A DNA stretch of 14,148 nucleotides from Clostridia bacterium (GCA_022790685.1 JAAVXQ010000049.1:1-14148); one strand, 5' to 3'; shown: positions 1-4,947, counted from the first letter of the stretch. The notes: generated by a model from the letters alone, not told the origin. Made by a program: numbers and translations.

Positions 1-352
1 TCAAAATATAGGATGGCAAGAACAAAAAGAAAATGGACAGTTAGCTGGAACAGAAGGGGAAGCTTTAAGATTAGAAGCAATAATAATATATAGTACAGTT
101 CCTTTACAATATAGGGTACATTTACAAGAAATTGGTTGGACAGACTGGTGTCCACAAGACTGTATGGCAGGAACTGTAGGAGAAGGAAAAAGACTAGAAG
201 CAATAGAAATTATAGCACAAAAAGAAATACAAGCAACAGCTCATATACAAGATATAGGCTGGCAAGAAACAAAAATAGGTACACAAATTAAAATAGGAAC
301 AGAAGGACGAGCTTTAAGGCTAGAAGCTCTAAAATTAGAATTTGTTAAATAG
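1..352 (+). CDS. ChW-repeat protein, 3' end only (endolysin/cell-wall-binding type)
   Basis: The reading frame is open from base 2 to the stop at 350-352, giving 116 visible residues; the start lies upstream of the window. The visible part is three ChW repeats. The core pattern of a 'IGW' motif, then a Gly-Thr-Glu/Val-Gly-rich turn, then 'LRLEA' or 'KRLEA' recurs three times (QNIGWQE..LRLEA; QEIGWTDW..KRLEA; QDIGWQET..LRLEA). ChW repeats are typical of Clostridia and usually form the C-terminal wall-binding half of secreted hydrolases or phage endolysins. The catalytic part is not in view, so enzyme type cannot be told. Its place just before a phage-like cassette favours an endolysin, but a secreted host wall protein is possible. 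The family call is secure; the role is inferred. Confidence 0.8.
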   Translation, partial: QNIGWQEQKENGQLAGTEGEALRLEAIIIYSTVPLQYRVHLQEIGWTDWCPQDCMAGTVGEGKRLEAIEIIAQKEIQATAHIQDIGWQETKIGTQIKIGTEGRALRLEALKLEFVK

Positions 353-384
353 GGTATAAGTCTGATTTTTTATGTGGAGGATAT

Positions 385-645
385 ATGGAAAAATCAGATA
401 TAAGAAAAGTTTTAAGAAGTCCTAGCAAAGAGCTAGTAGAATTAGCACTAGGATATGTAAATTTAACTGAAAAAGAGAAACAGGTAATAAAATATGTAGA
501 AATGGAGGGCAAAACAGAAGAAAGGACAGCAGAAATTTTAGATATTTCTACTAGAAATTTGCAGAATATAAAAGCAGAAGCTTTTAAAAAGCTAGACTTT
601 GTATGGAGTTATAACTTATTTATATCAATGTTATTGAGGGCGTAA
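385..645 (+). CDS. Small sigma-70 region 4-like / HTH regulator
   Basis: This 86-residue protein has a GGAGG site (375-379) just before the ATG. Residues 26-70 read as a sigma-70 region 4 or LuxR-type helix-turn-helix: 'LTEKEKQVIKYVEMEGKT', then 'TAEILDIS' and a recognition-like helix ending 'AFKKL'. The pattern L-T-x-x-E-x-x-V-I, followed by an A-x-I-L-x-I-S turn, is the usual one. There is no region 2, so it is not a full sigma factor; phage-type late transcription activators of this size are known in Firmicutes. It lies between a ChW lysin-like gene and the small-gene cassette at 827, and its stop codon sits in the loop of a strong terminator. A role in switching on the downstream cassette is inferred only. 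Confidence 0.65.
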   Translation: MEKSDIRKVLRSPSKELVELALGYVNLTEKEKQVIKYVEMEGKTEERTAEILDISTRNLQNIKAEAFKKLDFVWSYNLFISMLLRA

Positions 646-660
646 AGCCCTCTTTTTTTT
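636..660 (+). terminator. Rho-independent terminator after the sigma-like gene
   Basis: A 6-bp GC-rich stem GAGGGC/GCCCTC (636-641 with 647-652) with a GTAAA loop is followed by eight T residues. The TAA stop of the preceding gene lies inside the loop, so coding and termination overlap. It separates the regulator gene from the cassette at 827. Confidence 0.9.
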
Positions 661-743
661 ATGCCCAAAAACTTGCATAAAAATTGCGTTTTTAGATCGT
701 GTTGAAAATGCTTAAAAATATTTAAAATTAAATTAAAGAAAGC

Positions 744-799
744 GATAGTGAAGTGAATTATAAGGAGTCCCCTAACAAGAAATAGTTTATTTCACTATC
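744..799 (+). promoter_or_regulatory. Long leader hairpin upstream of the small-gene cassette
   Basis: The arms GATAGTGAA (744-752) and TTCACTATC (791-799) are perfect complements. With G-U pairs the helix continues inward to 761/782, about 18 bp, closing a 20-base loop (762-781) that contains AAGGAG followed by TCCCCTAA. There is no T-run after it, so it is not a simple terminator. The rest of the 661-826 gap is AT-rich with only a weak promoter-like TTGAAA...TAAAAT of short spacing near 700-727. The loop segment CCTAA (771-775) could pair with TTAGG (814-818) of the ribosome site of the next gene. A leader structure controlling the cassette is inferred; the helix itself is plain. Confidence 0.6.
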
Positions 800-826
800 A
801 ATCTTTACTTAATTTAGGAGGTAAAT

Positions 827-1285
827 ATGAACAATTATTATACAGGAGTTAATCCAATGCCTAATTATACAAATCCATATTTTCCACAACAGGTACAGCA
901 ACCAAAGCCAATGGAACAATATCAAGGATTTGCACAAGTACCACCACAACAAGTTTATAACAAGCCTGTTGTGAGTTTGCAAGGAAAATTAGCGGAAAGT
1001 TTAGATGTAATAAAAGCTACAGAAGTTTCTTTTGATGGAACTATAAGTTATTTCCCATTAACGGATGGAAGTGCAATTATTACAAAGCAACTTCAACCAG
1101 ATGGAACAACAAAAATGGTAACTTATAAACCAACTATAGAAAATGAAAAGGTTGAAATGCCACAGTATATTACTTCCGATGAATTGAAAGAAGCCTTAGA
1201 AAAAATTGAAATAAAAGATTATAGCAAAGAAATAGAAGAACTTAAAAAACAGATAGAAAAATTAAAAGATAAAAAGGAGAAATAG
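827..1285 (+). CDS. Cassette protein 1: Pro/Gln-rich N-terminus, conserved core, coiled-coil tail
   Basis: This protein has 152 residues and a strong AGGAGG site (816-821). Residues 1-48 are low-complexity, rich in Asn, Pro, Gln and Tyr. Residues 51-105 form a compact core with the pattern 'GKLAESLDVIKATEV', 'FDGTISYFPLTDGS', 'ITKQLQPDGTTK' and 'VTYKPT'. From memory, this core recurs in small uncharacterised proteins of gut Firmicutes, usually near the other families seen here; I know no function for it. Residues 118-150 are a charged heptad-like coiled coil rich in Glu, Lys and Leu. It has no signal peptide or membrane segment. It is first in a seven-gene run. A structural or scaffold part of a phage-like particle is possible but unproven. 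Confidence 0.8.
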   Translation: MNNYYTGVNPMPNYTNPYFPQQVQQPKPMEQYQGFAQVPPQQVYNKPVVSLQGKLAESLDVIKATEVSFDGTISYFPLTDGSAIITKQLQPDGTTKMVTYKPTIENEKVEMPQYITSDELKEALEKIEIKDYSKEIEELKKQIEKLKDKKEK

Positions 1286-1288
1286 ATT

Positions 1289-1519
1289 ATGGACCCTATG
1301 CAGATGGTAAAAACATTTCTTGGAAAAGGTGGAACACCACAACAAATGATAGCGAATTTTTTAAATAGTGGAAATTCAAATCCTATGTTAGGAAACTTAA
1401 TGAAAATGGCTCAAAGCAACAATCCTAAAGCGGTAGAAAATTTTGCAAGAAATATTTGTAAAGAAAGAGGAATTGACTTTGATAAGGAATACAGCAATTT
1501 TATGAACAAACTGAGGTAG
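1289..1519 (+). CDS. Cassette protein 2: small Met/Asn-rich protein
   Basis: This is a 76-residue protein starting 3 bases after the previous stop; the ribosome site AAGGAG lies inside the end of the upstream gene. It begins 'MDPMQMVKTFLGKGGTPQQM' and has a middle rich in Asn, Met and Gly ('NSGNSNPMLGNLMKMAQSN'), then 'VENFARNICKERGIDFDKEY'. The N-terminal and C-terminal blocks look conserved and match a type I associate with this cassette in other Firmicutes. No catalytic motif, membrane segment or signal is present. Tight spacing implies co-translation with its neighbours. Function unknown; the size and composition would suit a minor structural or scaffolding peptide. Confidence 0.8.
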   Translation: MDPMQMVKTFLGKGGTPQQMIANFLNSGNSNPMLGNLMKMAQSNNPKAVENFARNICKERGIDFDKEYSNFMNKLR

Positions 1520-1564
1520 TAATTTTTTACTATATAAAAATTTTTAAAAGAAGGAGGAAAAAAT

Positions 1565-2254
1565 ATGAATTACGGAGATGGAAATGGATTTGGAGATGGA
1601 AACGGTGCTTGGTGGATTATCATTTTCTTAATTTTCGCTCTTGGAGGTTTTGGAAATGGTGGATTTGGAAGACAAGGAGGTTCAGGAGCTATGGAAGGTT
1701 ATGTATTAACAAGTGATTTTGCTAATTTAGAAAGAAAATTAGATGGAATCAATAATGGTATTTGTGACAGTACATTTGCATTAAACAACACTATAAATAG
1801 TGGATTTAATGGAGTAAATGTAGCAGTATTACAAAGTGCTAATGCAACAGAAAGAGGATTCTGTAACTTATCAGCTCAAATAGCTGAATGTTGCTGTGGA
1901 ATTAAATCAGAAATAGCTGGAATTAACTATAATATGGCTATGAACACTAATACATTACAACAAACACTTTGCAGTACAACAAGAGATATCATAGAAAACC
2001 AAAACGCAAATTACAGAGCTATTCATGACGAATTAATAGCTAATAAAATTGAAGCTAAAAATGAGAGAATTGCTGAACAACAAGCTCAAATTACAGCTTT
2101 ACAATTAAAAGCTAGTCAAGAAGCTCAAAATGCTTATTTATTATCAGAGTTAAAACCATGTCCAAGTGCTGCTTATATAGTACCAAATCCAAATTGTTGC
2201 TATAACTATACAGTAAGCCAAAACACATGCGGTTGCAACTGTGGTAATTACTAA
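1565..2254 (+). CDS. Cassette protein 3: Gly-rich single-pass membrane protein with Cys-rich tail
   Basis: This 229-residue protein is preceded by a strong AAGGAGG site (about 1551-1557). Residues 1-14 are Gly/Asn/Asp-rich, residues 15-28 are a short hydrophobic segment with two Trp ('AWWIIIFLIFALGG'), and 29-42 are Gly-rich. Residues 50-195 are helical and Asn/Gln/Ala-rich with Cys at 67, 100, 109-111 ('ECCCGIK') and 136. The tail 199-227 has seven more Cys ('NPNCCYNY', 'TCGCNCGNY'). The overall plan, a glycine-flanked Trp-containing membrane anchor plus a long helical part plus a Cys-cluster tail, matches an uncharacterised family I recall from gut Firmicute prophage-like regions. It could be a membrane or virion component with disulfide or metal clusters. 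Function unknown. Confidence 0.85.
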   Translation: MNYGDGNGFGDGNGAWWIIIFLIFALGGFGNGGFGRQGGSGAMEGYVLTSDFANLERKLDGINNGICDSTFALNNTINSGFNGVNVAVLQSANATERGFCNLSAQIAECCCGIKSEIAGINYNMAMNTNTLQQTLCSTTRDIIENQNANYRAIHDELIANKIEAKNERIAEQQAQITALQLKASQEAQNAYLLSELKPCPSAAYIVPNPNCCYNYTVSQNTCGCNCGNY

Positions 2255-2273
2255 TTAAATATTTTTCCACGAA

Positions 2274-2312
2274 AGTGTGATTTTAAGGGATAGTATCACA
2301 CTATCCCTATTT
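2274..2312 (+). promoter_or_regulatory. Two mutually exclusive hairpins between cassette genes 3 and 4
   Basis: One hairpin pairs AGGGATAGT (2286-2294) with ACTATCCCT (2300-2308), is 9 bp perfect, and is followed by ATTTTATT, so it is terminator-like. A second pairs AGTGTGAT (2274-2281) with ATCACACT (2295-2302), 8 bp perfect. They share 2295-2302, so they cannot coexist. This is the layout of an attenuator or of a partial terminator that sets the ratio of upstream to downstream products. A plain weak terminator is the simpler reading. Confidence 0.55.
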
Positions 2313-2342
2313 TATTATAATTATAAGAAGGAGGAAAAGACA

Positions 2343-2753
2343 ATGTCAGATTGTATAAAAAATTGTAAATTATGTGACAAAATGATTTTATCACAAGCAA
2401 TAACTTTTACAGGTGGAAACCTTGTTGTTGACTTACCTGCAAGAGCTTATGAAAATAGAACAAAATATTGTATAGTGTTCGCTCAAACAATTCCAACTAC
2501 TGCAACAATTAATGCACCTGTGGTCTTTACAATTAATGGAGGAACAACACAATATCCATTTGTTAATAAAGATTGTACACCTATATATGCTTCACAAGTA
2601 AGAACAAGAAGAATATATCCTTCTAGAGTTAACACTGCTGTAAATACAGCAGGAGTATTTAAGTATGTAGGAGATTGTTGTTTACCATCAAATGCAACTA
2701 CAGTAGCAACTAGTATACCAGCAGAAACAACACCAACTCCTACAACTAGATAG
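2343..2753 (+). CDS. Cassette protein 4: Cys-containing beta-rich protein
   Basis: I start this protein at the ATG at 2343 (136 residues) because AAGGAGG lies at 2328-2334; an in-frame ATG at 2277 falls inside the hairpins before it and lacks a ribosome site. The N-terminus 'MSDCIKNCKLCDKM' has three Cys in ten residues; further Cys lie at 43, 78, 112 and 113. The middle ('ITFTGGNLVVDLP', 'YCIVFAQTIP', 'APVVFTINGG', 'VRTRRIYPSRV') alternates as beta strands, and residues 119-136 are a Thr/Pro-rich tail. There is no signal peptide. I recall similar Cys-led small beta proteins from the same cassette in gut Firmicutes, always uncharacterised. A capsid-decoration or surface role is plausible but unproven. 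Confidence 0.8.
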   Translation: MSDCIKNCKLCDKMILSQAITFTGGNLVVDLPARAYENRTKYCIVFAQTIPTTATINAPVVFTINGGTTQYPFVNKDCTPIYASQVRTRRIYPSRVNTAVNTAGVFKYVGDCCLPSNATTVATSIPAETTPTPTTR

Positions 2754-2767
2754 TGAGGTGTAATTTT

Positions 2768-2968
2768 ATGGAAGAAAAAGAAATACAAGAAAAATTAAAA
2801 AAACAAATTGAAGAAAAAATCATTAATGTGATAGATGCAGGAATCCAAAATAATAATATTGATGTTCTTGGAAAACTTGTAGATATTCATAAAGATTTAG
2901 CCAACGAAAAATATTGGAAAAAGAAGGAGGAAAAATACGATGATGAGAAGATACGGAAACTATGGTAG
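2768..2968 (+). CDS. Cassette protein 5: small charged helical protein
   Basis: This 66-residue protein is read from the ATG at 2768 with GAGGTG at 2755-2760, 14 bases after the previous stop; an upstream in-frame GTG at 2753 overlaps that stop and is less likely. The sequence is highly charged and helical: 'MEEKEIQEKLKKQIEEKI', then 'VDIHKDLANEKYWKKKEEKY'. The central 'NIDVLGKLVDIHKDLANEKYW' resembles a small helical protein I associate with this cassette elsewhere. It overlaps the next gene by 29 bases, implying translational coupling. No enzyme motif. Function unknown. Confidence 0.75.
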   Translation: MEEKEIQEKLKKQIEEKIINVIDAGIQNNNIDVLGKLVDIHKDLANEKYWKKKEEKYDDEKIRKLW

Positions 2969-3323
2969 AGGTTATGGCAGAGACGAATATGTAGACCAAT
3001 ATGAAATGGATAATTATGGAAGAAGAGGTGTACCAGGTTCTGGAAGAGGTCGTAGTTATGGAAGAAGAGGAGTACCAGGAACAGGACGTAGATATTCTGG
3101 AGAAGATACAATGAATGAAATGTACGAAGCATATCAAGACTATTCAGAAGGAAAAGAAGAAACAATGAATGGTAATTATGGAGCTCAAGAAGATACTTTA
3201 AAATCATTAGATTATATGCTAAAAAGTGTAGTCAAATTCATTGAAATGCTAAAAAATGATGCAAGTTCACAAGAAGAAATCGACTTAATTCAAAAATATT
3301 CTAAAAAAATAAGTGAAATGTAG
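2940..3323 (+). CDS. Cassette protein 6: Arg/Gly/Tyr tandem-repeat protein
   Basis: This protein has 127 residues with AGAAGGAGG just upstream, inside the previous gene; ATG ATG at 2940 and 2943 are both usable. Residues 1-53 are Arg/Gly/Tyr-rich and contain two 14-residue tandem units beginning 'YGRRGVPG' (26-39 and 40-53). This strongly basic, disordered stretch is suited to nucleic-acid or polyanion binding. Residues 85-127 are a helical domain ('LKSLDYMLKSVVKFIEML', 'SSQEEIDLIQKYSKKI'). An Arg-rich disordered head plus a small helical domain recurs in this cassette in other Firmicutes as I recall it. A genome-binding or packaging role is a guess. It is followed at once by the cysteine-protease-like gene. 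Confidence 0.8.
   Translation: MMRRYGNYGRGYGRDEYVDQYEMDNYGRRGVPGSGRGRSYGRRGVPGTGRRYSGEDTMNEMYEAYQDYSEGKEETMNGNYGAQEDTLKSLDYMLKSVVKFIEMLKNDASSQEEIDLIQKYSKKISEM
3015..3098 (+). repeat. 42-bp tandem repeat, two copies, coding
   Basis: Two adjacent 42-base units (3015-3056 and 3057-3098), each starting TATGGAAGAAGAGG, encode 14-residue units 'YGRRGVPGSGRGRS' and 'YGRRGVPGTGRRYS'. The copies differ mostly in the last third. The repeat keeps frame and so looks like in-frame slippage or selected duplication within the basic domain. Confidence 0.85.
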
Positions 3324-3324
3324 T

Positions 3325-3678
3325 ATGTGGAAATATTATAATGCTAATGTTTTAGGTAAATCAGAAAATGATTGTACCATAAGAGCAATTTCTTGTGCTA
3401 CTAATAAAAGCTGGGATTATGTTTATGAGCATTTAAGTGATATTGCGCAATCGCAAGGAACGATGATGGACGATAGACACTTTATAATTAACTATTTGAA
3501 TAAAAGATATAAAAGAATATTGTTTAGAGGGAAAGTTGGAGAGGTTTCTTTAAAATATCCAAATAATATACTTCTAATAACAATGAAAGGCCATATAACA
3601 TGTTCTAAATACGGAAATATCTATGATAGTTTTGATTGTACAAATAGAACAGCGGAATATGTTTGGAAAGTAGAATAA
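3325..3678 (+). CDS. Cassette protein 7: papain-like cysteine protease/amidase-fold protein
   Basis: I choose the ATG at 3325 (117 residues), one base after the previous stop, because homologous proteins as I recall them start with 'W-x-Y-Y-N'; a GTG at 3313 would add four residues. No clear Shine-Dalgarno is seen, so re-initiation after gene 6 is likely. The sequence carries a likely papain-type triad: Cys17 in 'ENDCTIRAIS' at the start of a helix, His90 in 'MKGHITC', and Asp101/Asp104 in 'YDSFD'. The order Cys-His-Asp and the following Asp-Ser-Phe-Asp strand are typical of small papain-like hydrolases. It could be a prohead-type maturation protease, a peptidoglycan amidase or a non-catalytic relative. 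It has no signal peptide. Family call moderately sure; substrate unknown. Confidence 0.75.
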   Translation: MWKYYNANVLGKSENDCTIRAISCATNKSWDYVYEHLSDIAQSQGTMMDDRHFIINYLNKRYKRILFRGKVGEVSLKYPNNILLITMKGHITCSKYGNIYDSFDCTNRTAEYVWKVE

Positions 3679-3695
3679 GCCGTAGAAATACGGCT
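3678..3695 (+). other. GAAA-loop hairpin between the protease-like gene and tRNA-Cys
   Basis: AGCCGTA and TACGGCT form a perfect 7-bp stem closed by a GAAA tetraloop, five bases before the tRNA. It starts at the stop codon of the upstream gene and has no T-run, so it is not a standard terminator. It could mark 5' processing of a transcript that joins mRNA and tRNA. Confidence 0.55.
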
Positions 3696-3699
3696 AAAT

Positions 3700-3774
3700 G
3701 GGACATTAGCCAAGAGGGCAAGGCAGGAGTCTGCAAAACTCTAATCATTAGTTCGATTCTAATATGTCCCTCCA
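3700..3774 (+). tRNA. tRNA-Cys (anticodon GCA)
   Basis: This is a complete 75-base cloverleaf with encoded CCA. The acceptor stem is GGGACAT (3700-3706) with ATGTCCC (3764-3770). The D stem is GCC/GGC, the anticodon stem is GGAGT/ACTCT with loop CTGCAAA and anticodon GCA at 3733-3735. The variable loop is AATC and the T stem is ATTAG/CTAAT with loop TTCGATT. The discriminator is U73, the usual Cys identity base. The loop TTCGATT has the expected TTC. It lies 21 bases after the cassette and before a convergent repressor. It may be a host tRNA used as an integration site or an element-borne tRNA supplying the Cys-rich cassette. Confidence 0.95.
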
Positions 3775-3778
3775 AATA

Positions 3779-3806
3779 AAAAGAGTAGAAATAAATCTAC
3801 TCTTTT
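3779..3806. terminator. Bidirectional terminator between tRNA-Cys and repressor
   Basis: An 11-bp perfect stem AAAAGAGTAGA (3779-3789) with TCTACTCTTTT (3796-3806) and a 6-base loop lies between the convergent tRNA and repressor genes. T-rich ends occur on both strands, so it can stop transcription from either side. Confidence 0.85.
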
Positions 3807-3807
3807 C

Positions 3808-4563
3808 TTATATCCATCTAATAACATTAATATATGTACCTAAAATACCAAAACCATCCATAGAATCCAAGACAAAATCTTCTCCAATTCCGCTCAATGT
3901 TTTTAATATAATTTTGTTTTGTTCACGAGAATATTCTCTAAAATAAGCTTTGCTTCCTTTAGTATATACAGCTTTTTCGCCTTCCTTGGGATATCGATTT
4001 GCTAATACAATAATATCTCCATAAAAAAATGATGGAATAAAGTTGTCAGTAGTAATTTTTATTGCAAGATAAGCTTCTTCAAAAACTGTTTCTACACGAT
4101 CGCATTTACAAGATGAATAACTAAAGCCATCTTCAACATGTCCATCTGGAATAAGACATGTTACAGAATGCCTTTTATCCATTCTTGTTCTTAACATTCG
4201 AGTATAATTAGCTTCAAATTTAGTAATATTAAGTGAAACACCTCTACCATGCCTGCCACAGGCAAGATGTTCTTCAACTAATTCTATCAAGTTATCTTTA
4301 TAATCAGAATCACAATCTTGATATAATTTAATCCACGACATTTCTTTTCTATCTCGCTTTATCATTCCTGTTAAGTAATCCATAGAAATATCTAAAGACT
4401 TACAAATAGCAGTCAAAGTATCTAAACGTGGATTTTTATTTTTTGCATAGTAGAGATTTCTTAATGTTTCAAATGGAATGCCACTTAAATCGGCTAATTG
4501 ATTTAAAGAAATGCTTTTCACTTCTAGCAATTCTTTTAGCCTTTCTGACACAATATGATACAT
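3808..4563 (-). CDS. Xre-family repressor with S24/LexA-like C-terminal domain
   Basis: This protein has 251 residues from the ATG at 4563, with AGGAGG (complement of 4570-4575) six bases upstream; a longer reading to 4596 has no ribosome site. Residues 4-65 are a Cro/C1 helix-turn-helix ('RLKELLEVKSISLNQLADLSGIP', then 'TLRNLYYAKNKNP'). Residues 165-250 follow the S24/LexA autoprotease fold, with 'NFIPSFFYGDIIVLA' at the usual active-site strand. The motif is normally D-S-M-x-P...G-D; here the nucleophile position is Asn174, and no Lys stands where the second catalytic residue is expected ('AYFREY'). Self-cleavage is therefore unlikely. The central part has a Cys pair (152, 154). It is probably the lysogeny-type repressor of the element, set off from the divergent gene at 4771. 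Confidence 0.85.
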   Translation of the reverse strand: MYHIVSERLKELLEVKSISLNQLADLSGIPFETLRNLYYAKNKNPRLDTLTAICKSLDISMDYLTGMIKRDRKEMSWIKLYQDCDSDYKDNLIELVEEHLACGRHGRGVSLNITKFEANYTRMLRTRMDKRHSVTCLIPDGHVEDGFSYSSCKCDRVETVFEEAYLAIKITTDNFIPSFFYGDIIVLANRYPKEGEKAVYTKGSKAYFREYSREQNKIILKTLSGIGEDFVLDSMDGFGILGTYINVIRWI

Positions 4564-4607
4564 ATAGAACCTCCTAATTTGTGTTTTATTCGCCACAAAC
4601 TAATAAA

Positions 4608-4636
4608 ATAATATGAAAAAAAATTGTTTTTGTCAA
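4608..4636 (-). promoter_or_regulatory. Sigma-A promoter of the repressor gene
   Basis: On the minus strand TTGACA (complement of 4631-4636) and TATTAT (complement of 4608-4613) are separated by exactly 17 bases, close to consensus. It lies 45 bases upstream of the repressor start. ATATCAT occurs twice just upstream (4638-4644 and 4651-4657) and could be part of an operator. Confidence 0.8.
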
Positions 4637-4717
4637 TATATCATATAAAAATATCATCTTTTATAATAATATTCATAAGTTAATTTTTAAAAAAATTAGA
4701 CTTATACCTAAAACAAA

Positions 4718-4742
4718 TGTGGAGAACCTGCCATTCTCCACA
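4718..4742 (+). promoter_or_regulatory. Inverted repeat before the small gene at 4771 (operator or leader hairpin)
   Basis: TGTGGAGAA (4718-4726) and TTCTCCACA (4734-4742) are a perfect 9-bp inverted repeat around a 7-base centre. It sits about 28 bases before the next start codon and just after a weak -10-like TTATAC (4702-4707), in the divergent region controlled from the repressor side. It may be a repressor operator or a 5' UTR hairpin; there is no clear T-run. Confidence 0.55.
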
Positions 4743-4770
4743 AAACTATTTTATTACGAAGGGAAAAAAG

Positions 4771-4938
4771 ATGGAAGAACAATCGAAAGCAAAATTAAAA
4801 AATAAATTTAATATAAAAGATAAAGTAATAGATTATATGATGGAAGCAGGAAAAGATAATGGATTTTCTAATAATGAAGTTGAAAAAATGATTGAAGAGT
4901 ATTTATCTAGTGTTACCCTTTTGTTACCCACCCAATAA
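4771..4938 (+). CDS. Small hypothetical protein divergent from the repressor
   Basis: The 55-residue reading frame starts at the ATG at 4771, preceded by GAAGGGA (4758-4764); an upstream in-frame ATG at 4717 lies inside an inverted repeat and is not preferred. The sequence is Lys/Glu-rich and helical ('LKNKFNIKDKVIDYMMEAG', 'NNEVEKMIEEYLSS') and ends 'VTLLLPTQ'. I do not recognise a family. The last codons coincide with one copy of a 15-bp direct repeat (4920-4934), so the C-terminus may have been set by a recombination event. Its place opposite the repressor resembles a cro- or early-gene slot. Confidence 0.5.
   Translation: MEEQSKAKLKNKFNIKDKVIDYMMEAGKDNGFSNNEVEKMIEEYLSSVTLLLPTQ
4920..4934 (+). 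repeat. 15-bp direct repeat, copy 1 (possible attachment site)
   Basis: TTTGTTACCCACCCA occurs here and again at 5211-5225. Here it forms the end of the 55-codon gene and is read as Leu-Leu-Pro-Thr-Gln-stop. A second GTTACCC lies just upstream (4912-4918). Its GC content stands out in an AT-rich gap, which fits an att core, but no integrase is in view. Confidence 0.5.
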
Positions 4939-4947
4939 CATTTAAAG

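Noticed and set aside
2483..3207. Long minus-strand reading frames opposite the cassette (2483-2788, 2823-3137, 2887-3207)
   Set aside because: They lie opposite well-supported plus-strand genes with ribosome sites, have Ser/Leu/His-rich shadow-like composition, and lack ribosome sites of their own.
827..3323. CRISPR array or phage tail-fibre repeats
   Set aside because: The only repeat is a two-copy 42-bp coding repeat; no spaced identical repeats or collagen-like tracts were seen.
3679..3807. tRNA-Cys 3' end as a proven att site
   Set aside because: No second copy of the tRNA 3' end was found in the window and no integrase is visible, so it is left as a possibility.
3764..3946. Plus-strand frame starting in the tRNA
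   Set aside because: It starts inside the tRNA acceptor, crosses a terminator and lies opposite the repressor; no ribosome site.
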